A DNA stretch of 18,581 nucleotides. Origin: Candidatus Dependentiae bacterium. GTDB taxonomy: Bacteria; Babelota; Babeliae; Babelales; UASB340. Below, in pieces: positions 1-7,692 of this stretch. Under the pieces are notes generated by a model. The model saw only the letters and a list, made by a program, of their open reading frames with translations. It was not told the DNA's origin and made no database searches. Position 1 is the stretch's first letter. The number at the start of each line of letters is the position of its first letter. Location: the NCBI GenBank assembly GCA_018897535.1, contig JAHIKO010000006.1:1-18581 (forward strand), given 5' to 3'. Position numbers and translations under genes: made by a program.

Positions 1-23
1 GGCTACGGCTGGCAGGCCAGTAC
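1..23 (+). repeat. GC-rich palindromic repeat, copy R1 (cut by window edge)
   Basis: This is the right part of a GC-rich element standing out from AT-rich flanks. It contains GCTACGGCTGGCAGGCCAGT, which differs at only three positions from the R5 copy near 14919-14938 and aligns with R2-R4 near 12007-12030, 12091-12110 and 12240-12262. The left arm of the hairpin lies outside the window. From the other copies it should contain a CCAGCC-like arm. Confidence 0.6.
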
Positions 24-43
24 AAAATTGAATTACATAAATT

Positions 44-116
44 GGGGTAAGCATGTGGGTTGCTAAATTGGTCAGGCCCGGAAGGAAGCAGCCGGAGTGA
101 TTCGCTGCTGTACCCC
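44..116 (+). ncRNA. ffs: Signal recognition particle RNA, small bacterial (4.5S) type
   Basis: This RNA is the scaffold of the signal recognition particle. It binds Ffh and directs ribosomes making membrane and secreted proteins to the translocon. The invariant helix 8 region is at 70-93 (GGTCAGGCCC, GGAA tetraloop at 80-83, then GGAAGCAGCC), matching the Ffh-binding core. The ends pair: GGGGTA at 44-49 with TACCCC at 111-116, continued by AGCA (50-53) with TGCT (106-109). At about 73 nt it is shorter than E. coli 4.5S and close to the minimal mycoplasma-type RNA. It lies directly upstream of dnaX, the arrangement known in Bacillus (scr-dnaX). Exact ends are inferred from the closing helix. 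Confidence 0.93.
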
Positions 117-152
117 TTTAAAATTTCTGAAATGATTAATAAAAACAAATAG

Positions 153-182
153 TTTAACTTAAATCCAACGTTCATATATACT
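153..182 (+). promoter_or_regulatory. Possible promoter for the dnaX operon
   Basis: TATACT at 177-182 is a fair -10 box and TTTAAC at 153-158 a poor -35 box, 18 nt apart, placed 37 nt before the dnaX start. In DNA this AT-rich such matches arise easily, so the support is weak. Read-through from the SRP RNA gene is the alternative. Confidence 0.3.
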
Positions 183-219
183 ATCTTTATAGTTAAATTT
201 TAAATAAAAAAGATATTAT

Positions 220-1875
220 ATGGATCCAAAAAATACCGATTTAAACTTAGCCCGTAAGCACAGACCAAAAACATTTTCTGATGTAGTCGGACAAGAAATT
301 TCAATAAAAATTTTATTAAATAGTTTATATCTGGAAAAGTTATTTCCGGTTTATCTATTTGCAGGTCAAAGAGGTTGTGGTAAAACATCAACAGCTAGAA
401 TTTTTGCAGCAGCAATAAATTGTCAAAATATTGAAAATTTCAAAAAAAATCCAAAGGAAAATAGTATCCCTTGTTTGAATTGTGAATCTTGTAAAGCAAT
501 GCTAAATGCAAGTCATCCGGATTTTATAGAAATAGATGCTGCATCTCATACCGGAGTTGAAAACGTAAGACAAATACTTGAATCATGTGCTTACATGCCG
601 GTACTTGGTAGAAAAAAAATATATTTAATAGATGAAGCTCATATGCTAAGCAAAGCTGCATTTAATGCTTTTTTAAAAATACTTGAAGAGCCGCCCGTAT
701 CAGCTTTGTTTATTCTAGCAACAACCGAAATTCAAAAATTTCCAGCCACTGTGCTTTCCAGATGTTTTCAGTTGATTTTTAAATCCATAAATAACGATGA
801 TTTAAAAAAACATATGTTAAAAATATGTTCGACAGAAAATATCAATATAGATGAAAATGCTGCCGATTTATTAATTCAAGAAACACAAGGCTCTGTAAGG
901 GATGCCTTAAATATGTTAGAACAAGTTAGATTCTCTCAAGAAAAAATATCTTTAGATTTATTACTAAAAATTCTTGGGAAAATTAGTGAATCAGAAATTT
1001 TAGACCTAATTGAAATCGTAGCAAATGGTGAAAGTAAAAAACTTTTTCCTATATTTGAATCTAAAATAAATGAAAATATAAATACACAAGCATTATGGGA
1101 TATGCTGGTTCAAACTATAAGAACACTGGTTTGGATTAAATTTGGTTCGACAAAATTACCAATATATTTTAACGATATCCAAAGATTAAATGATCTTGCC
1201 GCTAAATTTTCAATAAATGATCTAAACCACATATTTAAATTAATGTGGGAACAAGAAGAAATCTTTTTAAAAACAACCAATAAACAAATCTTTTTGGAAT
1301 TATTATTGCTTGAAATGAGTCAAAAGGAAAATAAAATAGGTAATAACGAAAATTTTGTAACAAAAAAAGAACAAGTTATAAGTACAAATATTATTCCAAA
1401 ACAAAATAAAGAATTAACACCAAATAATAAAGCAATAGAACCCAAAAAAGAAAATACCGATAATACATGGATACAATTTGTTGAGAAAATTAATGCTGCC
1501 GGCAACCCATTTTTGTCGTCAGTCCTAAGTAACGCAAAATTTGTACAATTTAACCCAACAAGCAAAAAGGTTGAAATTATTTTAGTCACAAATAACATAT
1601 TTATGCAGGCTACAATTAACGAGAATAAATCAATATGGCAATCTATTTTGAACGAATACTACCCAATGGCAGCAAATTTTGAATTTTTAGAATCAAAAAT
1701 AATACAAGATAAAATTATTGAAAAACAAGAAATTGCATCTGACATAAAACCAATTAGTACTCAATCAAAAATAAACAGTCAAACAAATACTATAAATACG
1801 GAAAAATGGCCTACAACTAGTTTAATCCAAAATTATTTTCCGGGAAAAATTAAACAGGGGGACGAATCCAAATGA
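220..1875 (+). CDS. dnaX: DNA polymerase III subunit gamma/tau
   Basis: DnaX is the ATPase core of the clamp loader, which opens the beta clamp and, in its full-length tau form, links polymerases at the replication fork. The AAA+ module is complete: Walker A GQRGCGKT at residues 49-56, a four-cysteine zinc site (C68, C85, C88, C91), Walker B IYLIDEAH at 134-141, and an SRC sensor motif after VL around residue 175-180. A low-complexity Lys/Asn linker near 365-425 leads to a C-terminal domain starting at WIQFVEKI. With 551 residues it has tau-like length. I saw no convincing slippery site for a gamma form. The start lacks a clear Shine-Dalgarno sequence. Its last codons overlap der by 4 bases (ATGA), so the two are translationally coupled. 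The usual partners recR and ybaB do not follow. Confidence 0.96.
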   Translation: MDPKNTDLNLARKHRPKTFSDVVGQEISIKILLNSLYLEKLFPVYLFAGQRGCGKTSTARIFAAAINCQNIENFKKNPKENSIPCLNCESCKAMLNASHPDFIEIDAASHTGVENVRQILESCAYMPVLGRKKIYLIDEAHMLSKAAFNAFLKILEEPPVSALFILATTEIQKFPATVLSRCFQLIFKSINNDDLKKHMLKICSTENINIDENAADLLIQETQGSVRDALNMLEQVRFSQEKISLDLLLKILGKISESEILDLIEIVANGESKKLFPIFESKINENINTQALWDMLVQTIRTLVWIKFGSTKLPIYFNDIQRLNDLAAKFSINDLNHIFKLMWEQEEIFLKTTNKQIFLELLLLEMSQKENKIGNNENFVTKKEQVISTNIIPKQNKELTPNNKAIEPKKENTDNTWIQFVEKINAAGNPFLSSVLSNAKFVQFNPTSKKVEIILVTNNIFMQATINENKSIWQSILNEYYPMAANFEFLESKIIQDKIIEKQEIASDIKPISTQSKINSQTNTINTEKWPTTSLIQNYFPGKIKQGDESK

Positions 1876-3200
1876 AAAAAAACAAAAAATATCCAAAAGT
1901 TGTAATCGTTGGACGAACTAATGTCGGAAAATCGACACTATTCAACAGAATTGCAAAAAGTTCAAGAAGTATTGTTCTAGAACTCGAAGGAGTTACAAGA
2001 GATTATATAACCGAGATTATAACTCACAATGATAAAACGTTTGAACTTATAGATACTGGTGGTGTATCTTTTAAAAAAGAAAAAGATATTATATTGGAAA
2101 ATGTCAGATTAAAAGTTTTAGATTTATTAACACGAGCTGATTTAATACTTTTCGTGTGTGATGGCAAAAATGGCCTCACAAAAGATGACATACAAGTTTC
2201 ACAAGTTCTAAAAAAAACCAATAAACCGATTGTCCTACTCTTAAATAAAGCCGATAATAGAAAAGCGCTTGAAGAAAACTTGGGCGATTTTTATAAACTT
2301 GGAATAAAAGATTTAATTGAAGTATCTGCAATTAATGGCTTTGGCGTTAATAATTTGCTAGACCACATCACACAAATTATTCCGGAACCTAAAACAGAAA
2401 TTCAGGAAGATAAAGCTAACTATAAAGTTACAATAATAGGTAAACCAAATGTCGGGAAATCTTCACTTACAAATTTATTATTACAAGAAGAGCGCAGTAT
2501 TGTATCTGAAATAGCCGGAACAACGCGTGAAGCAATTTCAGACCATACATATATTTCACAGGACTTAGTTCTTCTTACAGATACTGCAGGCGTTAGAAAA
2601 AAGAGCAATGTAGTAGAAACAATTGAAACGCTTATGGTAAAAAGCTCTTTGAGTGCTGTAAGAACTTCCAATATAATAATGCTTGTCGCTGATGCAAGCG
2701 AATTAAAACTTTCAGATCAGGAATTAAAATTAATTTTTTATGCATATGAAGAAAAAAAAGCTTTAATTATTGCATTTAATAAAACAGATTTAATTACACC
2801 GGAAGAACGTAAAGTTCTAGAGTATAATTTGAAAGAATATGCTTTTATTCTTAAAAAAATGCCTATTGTATGGATCTCTTGTAAAAATAAAAAAAACATA
2901 AGTAACATAAGCAAACAAATAAAAAAATTATGGGATAGGCTAAATCAAAAATTCAACAATGAAGAAATAGATGAACTTGTAAAAAACAGCTTAATGCAAA
3001 AGCCTCTATTTCATAAAACAATAGAATTGAAATTATATAAAATTTCTTGGATAGAAGGTGCCAAAATACCAACATTTAAATTAAAGGTTAATCAGATCAG
3101 CTGGTTTGGCCCGTCTCAGCTTGGTTTTATAGAAAACATTTTAAGAAAAAAATACGATTTACTAGGTTGTCCAATAAAATTTATAGTGATAAAAAAATAA
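1872..3200 (+). CDS. der: Ribosome assembly GTPase Der (EngA)
   Basis: Der is an essential GTPase with two tandem G domains that acts in assembly of the 50S ribosomal subunit. The first G domain shows G1 GRTNVGKS (14-21), G3 DTGG (61-64) and G4 NKAD (125-128). The second shows G1 GKPNVGKS (190-197), a DTAG motif and a NKTD motif. The C-terminal KH-like domain (about 360-442) ends in the family-typical CPIKFIV pattern. Its 442 residues match the Bacillus protein length. The start codon lies within the dnaX stop (4-base overlap), and lptB begins 2 nt past its stop, so it sits in the middle of one transcript. Confidence 0.97.
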   Translation: MKKNKKYPKVVIVGRTNVGKSTLFNRIAKSSRSIVLELEGVTRDYITEIITHNDKTFELIDTGGVSFKKEKDIILENVRLKVLDLLTRADLILFVCDGKNGLTKDDIQVSQVLKKTNKPIVLLLNKADNRKALEENLGDFYKLGIKDLIEVSAINGFGVNNLLDHITQIIPEPKTEIQEDKANYKVTIIGKPNVGKSSLTNLLLQEERSIVSEIAGTTREAISDHTYISQDLVLLTDTAGVRKKSNVVETIETLMVKSSLSAVRTSNIIMLVADASELKLSDQELKLIFYAYEEKKALIIAFNKTDLITPEERKVLEYNLKEYAFILKKMPIVWISCKNKKNISNISKQIKKLWDRLNQKFNNEEIDELVKNSLMQKPLFHKTIELKLYKISWIEGAKIPTFKLKVNQISWFGPSQLGFIENILRKKYDLLGCPIKFIVIKK

Positions 3201-3202
3201 AA

Positions 3203-3985
3203 ATGGCACTTTTAGGTATAGAAAATTTAAGTCAATTTTTTGGTAATAAAAAAATATTGAGTAATATTTCATTTAATTTAAATAAAAATGAGGTAGTTGC
3301 ATTTTTAGGACCTAATGGTGCGGGAAAGACAACTTTATTGCGATCAGTAATAGGTCTTTTAAAATCACCAAAATATAATATTGAGTCAAACTTAAATATT
3401 ATTAAATTCAAAAATGAAATAATTAATAATTGGTCTACCAGTAAGCGTATTGAAAATGGTTTATTGTATCTTCCGCAACAAACATCTTTAATAAGGCAAT
3501 TAACAGTTTTGGATAATTTAAAATTAATATTTAAATATCATAATTACTGGAATAATAAAAAAGAAAAATACGCACAATTTAAAGATGAAATGTATTCATG
3601 GCTTGAAAAAACAAACTTACAAGATCACAAAAAACAATTAGCCGTAACACTTTCCGGTGGGCAAAAAAGAAAATTGGAAGTTATACGATCCATACTAATG
3701 TACCCTGATGCAATTATGTTGGACGAACCTTTTGCCGGAGTAGATCCAAAATCCATTTATGAGTTAAAAGAAATTTTTGCAAATATGGCAAAAAACGGCA
3801 TGGCTGTACTTATATCGGATCACAACGTTGATCAACTATTATCAATAGCATCAAGGTGCTATGTTGTAATATCGGGACAAATTATAAAATCCGGCACCAT
3901 TAAAGATATAATAAATGACAAGACAACAAAAGAGATGTATTTTGGTACACAGTTTTATACAGAAATGTCTACTAAGTTTCTTTAA
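3203..3985 (+). CDS. lptB: LPS export ABC transporter ATP-binding protein LptB
   Basis: LptB is the cytosolic ATPase that drives LPS from the inner membrane through the Lpt bridge to the outer membrane. Counting from this ATG, Walker A GPNGAGKTT is at 36-44. It is followed by a Q-loop in LPQQ, an LTVLDNL segment, the signature LSGGQKRK, Walker B and D-loop in LDEPFAGVDP, and an H-loop in SDHN. FAGVDP and the C-terminal MYFGTQF motif are typical of LptB rather than other ABC ATPases. A longer reading frame from TTG at 3167 exists, but the ATG at 3203 gives the family-normal N-terminus. No Shine-Dalgarno is visible, so coupling to der is likely. LptFGC partners are not in the window. Confidence 0.9.
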   Translation: MALLGIENLSQFFGNKKILSNISFNLNKNEVVAFLGPNGAGKTTLLRSVIGLLKSPKYNIESNLNIIKFKNEIINNWSTSKRIENGLLYLPQQTSLIRQLTVLDNLKLIFKYHNYWNNKKEKYAQFKDEMYSWLEKTNLQDHKKQLAVTLSGGQKRKLEVIRSILMYPDAIMLDEPFAGVDPKSIYELKEIFANMAKNGMAVLISDHNVDQLLSIASRCYVVISGQIIKSGTIKDIINDKTTKEMYFGTQFYTEMSTKFL

Positions 3986-3995
3986 TAAAATAATT

Positions 3996-4000
3996 AGGAG
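3996..4000 (+). promoter_or_regulatory. Ribosome binding site deciding the hpf start
   Basis: AGGAG lies 3 nt before the ATG at 4004 and 6 nt before the adjacent ATG at 4007. The second spacing is the normal one, so the second ATG is the better start. Confidence 0.65.
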
Positions 4001-4006
4001 ATAATG

Positions 4007-4369
4007 ATGGAAATAAAAATAACATTCGAGGGCATGCCACATTCGGATGCATTGGAAAAAGTTGCAACTGAAAAAATTTTAAAAATAAAAGAATTAATTA
4101 GCGATCCGGAATGGAAAACCCCTAGGTTTGTAGAATTGTGGCTAAAGGCTAATAATCAACACAAACATCATCTTGCAAAATTACATCTTAAAACCCCGGA
4201 TTTTGATCTAAATTCTCACGATGAAAGTTCCGACATGTATTTGGCTGTTGATAACGCTGTAACTAAAATGATGTCTCTTGTTAGAAAAGAAAAAAACAAA
4301 ATAAAAGATTTAAGAAAAAAAGCATCCTCTGATAAACAGGATTTTTCAAAAGATAAATATAACTTATAA
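4007..4369 (+). CDS. hpf: Ribosome hibernation promoting factor, short HPF/RaiA type
   Basis: HPF binds the 30S decoding region in starved cells and converts ribosomes to an inactive, protected state. The protein begins EIKITFEGMPHSDALEKVA, like the first beta strand and helix of the family, and carries the diagnostic DMYLAVDNAVTKMM segment in the second helix. This is followed by a basic tail (KEKNKIKDLRKK). At about 120 residues it is a short-type HPF with a charged C-terminal extension and no long-HPF dimerisation domain. It follows lptB by 21 nt. In proteobacteria hpf lies two genes after lptB with rpoN between, and rpoN is absent here. A strong terminator follows. Confidence 0.85.
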   Translation: MEIKITFEGMPHSDALEKVATEKILKIKELISDPEWKTPRFVELWLKANNQHKHHLAKLHLKTPDFDLNSHDESSDMYLAVDNAVTKMMSLVRKEKNKIKDLRKKASSDKQDFSKDKYNL

Positions 4370-4374
4370 AATAA

Positions 4375-4403
4375 AATAGGGGCTTAAGTTTAAAGCCCCT
4401 ATT
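4375..4403. terminator. Bidirectional rho-independent terminator
   Basis: An 11-bp perfect stem (AATAGGGGCTT at 4375-4385 with its complement at 4393-4403) closes a 7-nt loop. A-rich sequence on the left and T-rich sequence on the right give T-rich tails on both strands. It separates the convergent dnaX-der-lptB-hpf operon and the minus-strand gene ending at 4406. Confidence 0.88.
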
Positions 4404-4405
4404 TA

Positions 4406-5062
4406 TTATACATATTTATTAGAATCGTTAGAAACACCGTTTGAATTCGTTCTAAAAAGACGGCGTGAGCTACTTGGATCCATTTGCTTTACTTTTTCGC
4501 TCAAAATATATTTAATCAAAAGTAAGTTTGTTTTAATTCTAAATTTAATTTCATTTTGTTGATTTAAACTATTTATTGATATGGTAAAATTAGAATCTAA
4601 TTTATTTTTTAACATTTCAATCAACATAACCGCAAATATAGAAAATTCGCTCATATTACAATCACAAGAATAATAACTTACCTCAGGAATTTTAGACCAA
4701 TAGTAAGATAAATATATATTCTTTAATCCATAATATTTAATTCCAAAATTAATAACACGCCATACTAAAAAATAAAAATCTGAATCATTATTTTGATTTG
4801 AATCTAAGATTAAATAAAATTCACGACATATCTTATTTAATTTTTCACAATATTTTTTTTCTTCAAATTTTATTTTATCCGTTTGATAGGCCATTCGTAT
4901 TTTTGAAATTTGTTTATCATAATATTCATATGATTTTTTTTTAACATTATCATAATCATCAACAGAAATTATCTCATTTACAATATCTTCAATCTTTTTA
5001 TCTTTCATTGCAAATAGATTAATTTGATTAAATAAAACAAGTAAAAATAATATCTTTTTCAT
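4406..5062 (-). CDS. Secreted or periplasmic protein of unknown function
   Basis: I do not recognise a family. The N-terminus MKKILFLLVLFNQINLFA is a clear type I signal peptide with likely cleavage after residue 18 (LFA). The mature part is mostly helical and charged (residues 19-90), followed by an aromatic-rich stretch with paired Tyr and the cysteines of CDCNM around 133-137. A hydrophobic segment MLIEMLKNKL precedes a low-complexity Ser/Asn/Arg tail starting at DPSSSRRLF. It begins 16 nt after the acyltransferase stop on the same strand, so the two are probably co-transcribed and both act at the envelope. No Shine-Dalgarno is seen before its ATG. It could be an envelope-associated or exported lineage-specific protein. 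Confidence 0.75.
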   Translation of the reverse strand: MKKILFLLVLFNQINLFAMKDKKIEDIVNEIISVDDYDNVKKKSYEYYDKQISKIRMAYQTDKIKFEEKKYCEKLNKICREFYLILDSNQNNDSDFYFLVWRVINFGIKYYGLKNIYLSYYWSKIPEVSYYSCDCNMSEFSIFAVMLIEMLKNKLDSNFTISINSLNQQNEIKFRIKTNLLLIKYILSEKVKQMDPSSSRRLFRTNSNGVSNDSNKYV

Positions 5063-5078
5063 AATATAAAAATATTTA

Positions 5079-5927
5079 TTAATAATTTATAGTTTCTTTA
5101 AATCTTCTATGCGTCCAAAGCCAATTTTCCGGTGATTTTTTGATTGCATTTTCAAGTAAATTTGTGTGTTTTTTTAATATTTCAAATTCAGGATCATTAT
5201 AACTTACATAATCTTTCGGATAAATAGGCTCACAAATATCCATTTCATAACTAAATAAGTCGTTAGTATAAACAAAACCGGAAACAATTGGTGAATTAGT
5301 TTCTAAACTTAATTTTATAAATGCACTATGCAAAAAAGTTCTATTACCAAATAGTTCATATTCACGTCCATCTGGCGAATACGCATGTTGATCGGATGCC
5401 AATAACACAATTCCACCATTTTTTAAATGTCGATAAAGAGTAAGTAGCGAATTTTGTTTTGGAATTAATGTATTACCGGAAAATTCTCTATTCTTTTTAA
5501 TAATTTTTTCAAACCAAGCTGATTTTCTTATTGGATTGTACAATATAAAGCTTTTAAATCCATTTAAAGCTAAAAAATGAGCTGCCAGTTCCCAACTGCC
5601 AAAGTGAGCCGTAGATAAAATTACACCACATTTTTTATTTAAAGCGTCTTTAAAAAAATCCAAATTTTTTATTTTAAAATAGTTATTTATTTTATCTTTT
5701 TTATAAAAACGAACCAATATAAAATCGGCAAGAGACTGACCTAATAAAGCAAAACTCTTTCTGATAGTTTTTTTGTTGTTTTTAATATCAGAACTATTTT
5801 TAGGCACAAAACATGCATTAATATTTTTTATTGCAATATTTTTTCTTTTTTTTGAAAAAGTGTATGTAATAAGTCCCACACATTTAAAAACCAAAATCAT
5901 AAAAATTCGCAGGGTTGCAAAGATCAT
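5079..5927 (-). CDS. LpxL/HtrB-family lipid A acyltransferase
   Basis: Members transfer a secondary acyl chain onto lipid A precursors at the inner membrane. The N-terminal hydrophobic helix (about 3-22) is the membrane anchor. The catalytic HX4E motif is H108-FGSW-E113, followed by a substrate segment with SDQHAYSPDGREYELFG and the C-terminal WLWTHRRF motif typical of the family. Its 282 residues are close to the usual length of about 300. The start has a good Shine-Dalgarno (AAAGGA, about 5-6 nt upstream). It is divergent from the MATE gene and leads a two-gene minus-strand unit. Whether it acts as LpxL or LpxM, or on another lysolipid, cannot be decided from sequence alone. Confidence 0.85.
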   Translation of the reverse strand: MIFATLRIFMILVFKCVGLITYTFSKKRKNIAIKNINACFVPKNSSDIKNNKKTIRKSFALLGQSLADFILVRFYKKDKINNYFKIKNLDFFKDALNKKCGVILSTAHFGSWELAAHFLALNGFKSFILYNPIRKSAWFEKIIKKNREFSGNTLIPKQNSLLTLYRHLKNGGIVLLASDQHAYSPDGREYELFGNRTFLHSAFIKLSLETNSPIVSGFVYTNDLFSYEMDICEPIYPKDYVSYNDPEFEILKKHTNLLENAIKKSPENWLWTHRRFKETINY

Positions 5928-5986
5928 ACTTTTCCTTTAGAGTAAACCATTACACCTTATTGTAGATTATTGTATAAAATTACCAT

Positions 5987-5993
5987 AAGAGGA
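5987..5993 (+). promoter_or_regulatory. Ribosome binding site deciding the MATE start
   Basis: AAGAGGA lies 6 nt before the ATG at 6000. An in-frame ATG at 5970 has no such signal and would add ten residues. A TATAAA at 5973-5978 falls inside that extension and could be the -10 box, which also favours 6000. Confidence 0.6.
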
Positions 5994-5999
5994 ATAGTT

Positions 6000-7379
6000 A
6001 TGAAAGAACAAATAAACAAAATATTAAAGAGTGGCGATTCAGTAAAAGATATTCTTTCTTACTGGCTTCCTGAAATGATTTCAAATGCCATGTTAATATC
6101 TCTTCCCCCAATAATAGATTCTTACATAATTTCAAGTTTAGAATCAACAACAACCTATGGAACACTCGGAATGGTAAATAATTTTTTAGCTTTTTTAATA
6201 AAATTAGCTGAAGCTATTCCTGTTGCAGCAATAGCAATAATGGGTAGACATAATGGTGCACAAGAATATGAAGAATGCGGACATGATTTTGGCTCAACAT
6301 TCTGGACAACAACTCTTATAGGCCTCACATTCTTTTTTATAATATTTTTCGGTTCGGCTCCAATTTTACAATTTATGGGGCTATCACCTAAAATGATTTT
6401 ACAGGGGCTTCCATTTTTGAGACTAAAATCTATGTCTGTTTTATTAATTTTTATATCGTTAGGGTTTTTTGCATTCATGCGTGCTGTAAAAAATACAAAA
6501 GCACCGATGGTCATATATATGATTGGTAATATAGTTTTTGTATTACTTGATTACACATTTGTTCTTGGTAAGTTTGGCGTTAAACAAATGGGGTTGGATG
6601 GCTCTGCATATGCAACAATATTTCAATATATTGTGATGATAACAATTGCATTTTTTTACATAATTAATAAAAAAGAATATAAAAAATATTTTGCCCAAAT
6701 GTTTTTTAACTATTTTAGCAAAGAAAAATTCCTAAAAATCATAAAATTAAGTCTACCAATAATGCTTGATAAGGGCTCACTTGCCGGATCTTATGTATTA
6801 CTAGCAAAAGCCATAGCTCCTCTAGGTAAATATGCTATGGCATCTTATGGATGCGTAAGAGATCTTGAACGTTTTGCATTTTTACCCGCAATCGGTTTTG
6901 CCTCAGTAATAACTTTTTTAGTAAGCAATAGACTCGGTGCAAAAGATTACGACGGCGCAAAAAATAATATTAAAAAAGTTATGATTTTAACTGCGGCAAT
7001 GCTTGCAATAACACTTTCAATATTATGCATTTATGCAGAAAAATTTGTACAAATATTCGATCATAAGAATAAATTTACAAATTTAGCTGCCCCGGCACTT
7101 GTTTTTATAAGTATTTTGGTTGTTTTTGACTTTGTTCAACTTATTTTAGCCGGAGCCTTAAGAGGTGCCGGAGATGTAACCAGCGTCATGAAAGTCAGAT
7201 TTTTTTCATGTTTATTGTTTTTTACACCATTAGTTACACTTATTTCTCATATGAATATTGAAAATCAAGTTTTAAAATTTGTACTAATTTACGGATCATT
7301 TTATATTAATAACGGAATTATGGGATTATTTTTCTTAAAAAGAATAAAATCAGCAAAGTGGCAACATAAAGAAATTTAA
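6000..7379 (+). CDS. MATE family efflux transporter
   Basis: This is a multidrug and toxic compound extrusion-type membrane transporter, which normally exports cationic compounds using a Na+ or H+ gradient. The protein has about twelve hydrophobic segments in two related halves. Each half begins with the family pattern of a Pro-containing first helix (PEMISNAMLISLPPIIDSYI; later LPIMLDKGSLAGSYVL) and shows typical motifs such as SLGFFAFMRAVKNTKAP and GALRGAGDVTSVM. At 459 residues the length is normal. The substrate cannot be predicted. It heads a tight plus-strand run (12 nt to gatC), so it may share a promoter with tRNA amidation and cell-shape genes. Confidence 0.88.
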   Translation: MKEQINKILKSGDSVKDILSYWLPEMISNAMLISLPPIIDSYIISSLESTTTYGTLGMVNNFLAFLIKLAEAIPVAAIAIMGRHNGAQEYEECGHDFGSTFWTTTLIGLTFFFIIFFGSAPILQFMGLSPKMILQGLPFLRLKSMSVLLIFISLGFFAFMRAVKNTKAPMVIYMIGNIVFVLLDYTFVLGKFGVKQMGLDGSAYATIFQYIVMITIAFFYIINKKEYKKYFAQMFFNYFSKEKFLKIIKLSLPIMLDKGSLAGSYVLLAKAIAPLGKYAMASYGCVRDLERFAFLPAIGFASVITFLVSNRLGAKDYDGAKNNIKKVMILTAAMLAITLSILCIYAEKFVQIFDHKNKFTNLAAPALVFISILVVFDFVQLILAGALRGAGDVTSVMKVRFFSCLLFFTPLVTLISHMNIENQVLKFVLIYGSFYINNGIMGLFFLKRIKSAKWQHKEI

Positions 7380-7391
7380 ATAGGGGAATAA

Positions 7392-7670
7392 ATGGTCAAG
7401 CTTGATAAAAAAGAATTACAAAAAATAGCTACTCTTTCAGCTTTGAAAGTAAATGATAAAGAACTTGATGAACTATTAAATCAAATAACAAAAGTCTTAG
7501 AATATACAAAAGATTTGGACGAAATAAAAATAAATGTAGAGTCAAAAAATACCAAAAATATAAATATTTTAAGAGACGATATAGCTCAGAGTACTAATTC
7601 CAGCGCTATCTTAAGCCAAGCACCGGAAGAAAAAAACTATTTTTTCGTTGTTCCTAAAATATTAAAATAA
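7392..7670 (+). CDS. gatC: Asp-tRNA(Asn)/Glu-tRNA(Gln) amidotransferase subunit C
   Basis: GatC is the small subunit that wraps around GatA and stabilises the GatCAB complex, which converts Glu-tRNA(Gln) or Asp-tRNA(Asn) to the amidated forms. The 92-residue length, the N-terminal pattern IATLSALKVNDKELDELLNQI and the C-terminal APEEKNYFFVVPKIL are characteristic. The Shine-Dalgarno AGGGGA lies 5 nt before the ATG. gatA follows 22 nt downstream. gatB is not in the window. Confidence 0.92.
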   Translation: MVKLDKKELQKIATLSALKVNDKELDELLNQITKVLEYTKDLDEIKINVESKNTKNINILRDDIAQSTNSSAILSQAPEEKNYFFVVPKILK

Positions 7671-7692
7671 AAAAATAAAAGGCTTGTAACAT

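Noticed and set aside
220..1875. A programmed frameshift producing a gamma form of DnaX
   Set aside because: A-runs are present, but I found no slippery heptamer with a following stem or Shine-Dalgarno at the right place.
3167..3202. A 12-codon N-terminal extension of LptB from a TTG start
   Set aside because: It overlaps der by 34 bases, adds residues not typical of LptB, and an ATG just after the der stop gives the normal family start.
5970..5999. A ten-codon extension of the MATE protein
   Set aside because: The ribosome site AAGAGGA fits the ATG at 6000, and the extension covers the likely -10 box.
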